Shown in pieces: positions 5,908-7,115 of a DNA stretch of 7,115 bases. Within the stretch, counting starts at the first letter, position 1. Each line of letters starts with the position of its first letter. Source of the stretch: an uncultured Bacteroidales bacterium (lineage in GTDB: Bacteria; Bacteroidota; Bacteroidia; Bacteroidales; UBA932); the NCBI GenBank assembly GCA_946614205.1, contig CAMOGR010000155.1, forward strand, positions 1 through 7,115, read 5' to 3'. A program made the translations under genes and the position numbers. The notes under the pieces are model-generated. The model made no database searches. It saw nothing but the letters and a program-made list of their open reading frames with translations, and was not told where the DNA came from.

Positions 5908-7115
5908 ATGAGCATCTACCGCACAGCCGTCAAGCATCCGGTCACGACAGGGCTCCTGTTCATCGCCTTCATGATTTTCGGCGTCTACTCCCTGAGCAAG
6001 CTCAGCATCGCACAGTTCCCGGAGTTCGATTCCAACGTAATCATGGTGATGTCCTCCTACCCGGGAGCCAATGCCGCCGACATCGAAACCAACCTTACCA
6101 AAGTCCTCGAGAACTCCCTCAACGGAGTGGAGAACCTCAAGGAACTCTCCTCCCGTTCCAGGGAGAACATTTCCCTGCTCACCCTGACATTCGAATACGG
6201 AACCGACATAGAAGAGGCCACGAACGACGTCCGGGACAAGCTGGACATGGTCAATTCCGTACTGCCGGAAGGAGCCACGCTGCCTGTCATCTTCAAGTTC
6301 AGCGCGGACGACATGCCCATCATGATGCTCACCGCCACAGCGAGGGAGAGCATGCAGGGGCTCGACAAGATTCTGGACGACCGCCTGGCCACTCCCCTCG
6401 CCCGCGTGAAGGGTGTGGGTACCGTGAGCGTGTCGGGAGCCCCCACGCGTGAAATCCAGGTGTACTGCGACCCCACGCGCCTGCAGGCTTACAACCTCAC
6501 TGTCAACAGCATAGCTTCAATCATATCGGCAGAGAACCGCAACCTGCCCTCCGGCAACATCGACATCGGTTCAAGCACCTATACCCTTCGTGTGCAGAAG
6601 GAATTCAGCGACCCTTCCGAGCTGCTCGACATAGTGGTGGGCTCGATGGGAGGACGGCCGGTGTACCTGAGGGACGTAGCCACCGTACGCGACGGCAGCG
6701 AGGAGCGTGAACAGGAATCGTACACCAACGGAGAACGTTCGGCCCGCATCGTGATTCAGAAGCAGTCCGGCGCCAATACGGTCAACGTGATCCGCGGCGT
6801 CAAGAAGCAGCTGGAGAAAATCAAGCCCAATCTGCCCGCCGACGTCGACGTCTCCATCCTGGTGGACGGCTCCACGGAAATCATCAACACCATCAACACC
6901 CTGCGCGACACCATCATAATCACTTTCATCGTGGTCATGCTGGTGGTGTTCCTGTTTCTGGGCAACTTCAAGTCCACGCTCATCATCGTGCTGAGCATCC
7001 CCATCGCCCTGCTGGCGTCGCTGGTGTATCTTGCGATGACGGGCAACACCCTGAACATCATATCGATGTCCGCTCTCGCCATTGCCATAGGCATGGTGGT
7101 GGACGACGCAATAGT
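5908..7115 (+). CDS. RND efflux transporter permease (AcrB/HAE-1-like), 3' partial
   Basis: The frame runs without a stop from the ATG at 5908 to the window end, giving 402 codons plus two bases, somewhat under half of a normal RND pump of about 1,000-1,050 residues. It is an inner-membrane proton-driven antiporter that moves substrates into the adaptor/channel complex. Residues 12-31 are TM1. The following periplasmic porter region contains AQFPEF (36-41), SSYPGANAADIE (49-60) and LTLTFEYGTD (91-100), which match conserved AcrB family positions. TM2 is about 334-352 and the next helices about 356-376 and 385-402. The last residues are GMVVDDAI, where Asp399 and Asp400 correspond to the AcrB TM4 proton-relay pair Asp407/Asp408. 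The presence of both acids fits the HAE-1 drug/organic-molecule branch rather than the heavy-metal branch, but the substrate is not determined. It starts three bases after the adaptor's stop. Confidence 0.95.
   Translation, partial: MSIYRTAVKHPVTTGLLFIAFMIFGVYSLSKLSIAQFPEFDSNVIMVMSSYPGANAADIETNLTKVLENSLNGVENLKELSSRSRENISLLTLTFEYGTDIEEATNDVRDKLDMVNSVLPEGATLPVIFKFSADDMPIMMLTATARESMQGLDKILDDRLATPLARVKGVGTVSVSGAPTREIQVYCDPTRLQAYNLTVNSIASIISAENRNLPSGNIDIGSSTYTLRVQKEFSDPSELLDIVVGSMGGRPVYLRDVATVRDGSEEREQESYTNGERSARIVIQKQSGANTVNVIRGVKKQLEKIKPNLPADVDVSILVDGSTEIINTINTLRDTIIITFIVVMLVVFLFLGNFKSTLIIVLSIPIALLASLVYLAMTGNTLNIISMSALAIAIGMVVDDAI

Noticed and set aside
4804..5937. A 377-codon open frame on the minus strand covering the adaptor gene
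   Set aside because: It lies opposite a certain membrane-fusion protein gene, its product (rich in Gly, Val, His and Glu) resembles no family, and long antisense frames are expected opposite GC-rich genes with C/G-ending codons.

Overview
The window looks like chromosome of a GC-rich member of the Bacteroidota, probably order Bacteroidales. The evidence is indirect. Genes start without Shine-Dalgarno sequences. The lgt promoter fits the Bacteroidota consensus (TTG-type element, 20-bp spacer, TATATTTG). The protein set (Cache-SpoIIE phosphatase with STAS partner, Lgt with an ASHGG active-site segment, lipoprotein RND adaptor) is typical of that group. Coding regions are GC-rich with a strong preference for C or G at third positions, while the one real intergenic gap (3354-3457) is AT-rich. 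I cannot name a genus.

Layout. (1) Positions 1-2412, plus strand: a tightly packed three-gene signalling operon whose beginning lies outside the window. It encodes the C-terminal 550 residues of a membrane sensor (Cache-like domain, one membrane helix, SpoIIE/RsbU-type phosphatase, RsbW-type kinase), a 100-residue STAS anti-sigma-factor-antagonist-like protein, and a 150-residue protein of unknown function with one EF-hand loop. A strong hairpin terminator (2435-2460) closes it. (2) Positions 2466-3353, minus strand: lgt, the prolipoprotein diacylglyceryl transferase, convergent with the first operon. (3) Positions 3354-3457: a 104-bp divergent promoter region. (4) Positions 3458-7115, plus strand: a tripartite RND efflux operon in the order outer-membrane channel, lipoprotein periplasmic adaptor, RND pump. 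The pump is cut by the window end just after its TM4 Asp-Asp pair.

How they work together. The first operon is a Gram-negative partner-switching module. The sensor carries both the kinase and the phosphatase expected to act on the STAS protein's serine, so the STAS phosphorylation state would report the extracytoplasmic signal. No sigma factor or other output is visible. The efflux operon encodes a complete envelope-spanning pump apart from the truncated pump gene. Its adaptor has a lipobox and would be a substrate of the Lgt enzyme encoded next door. No RNA gene, mobile element, CRISPR array or attachment site was seen, and no gene-free stretch exceeds 300 bases. Most of the window is recognisable. 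The least understood parts are the EF-hand protein and the glycine-rich loop in the outer-membrane channel.
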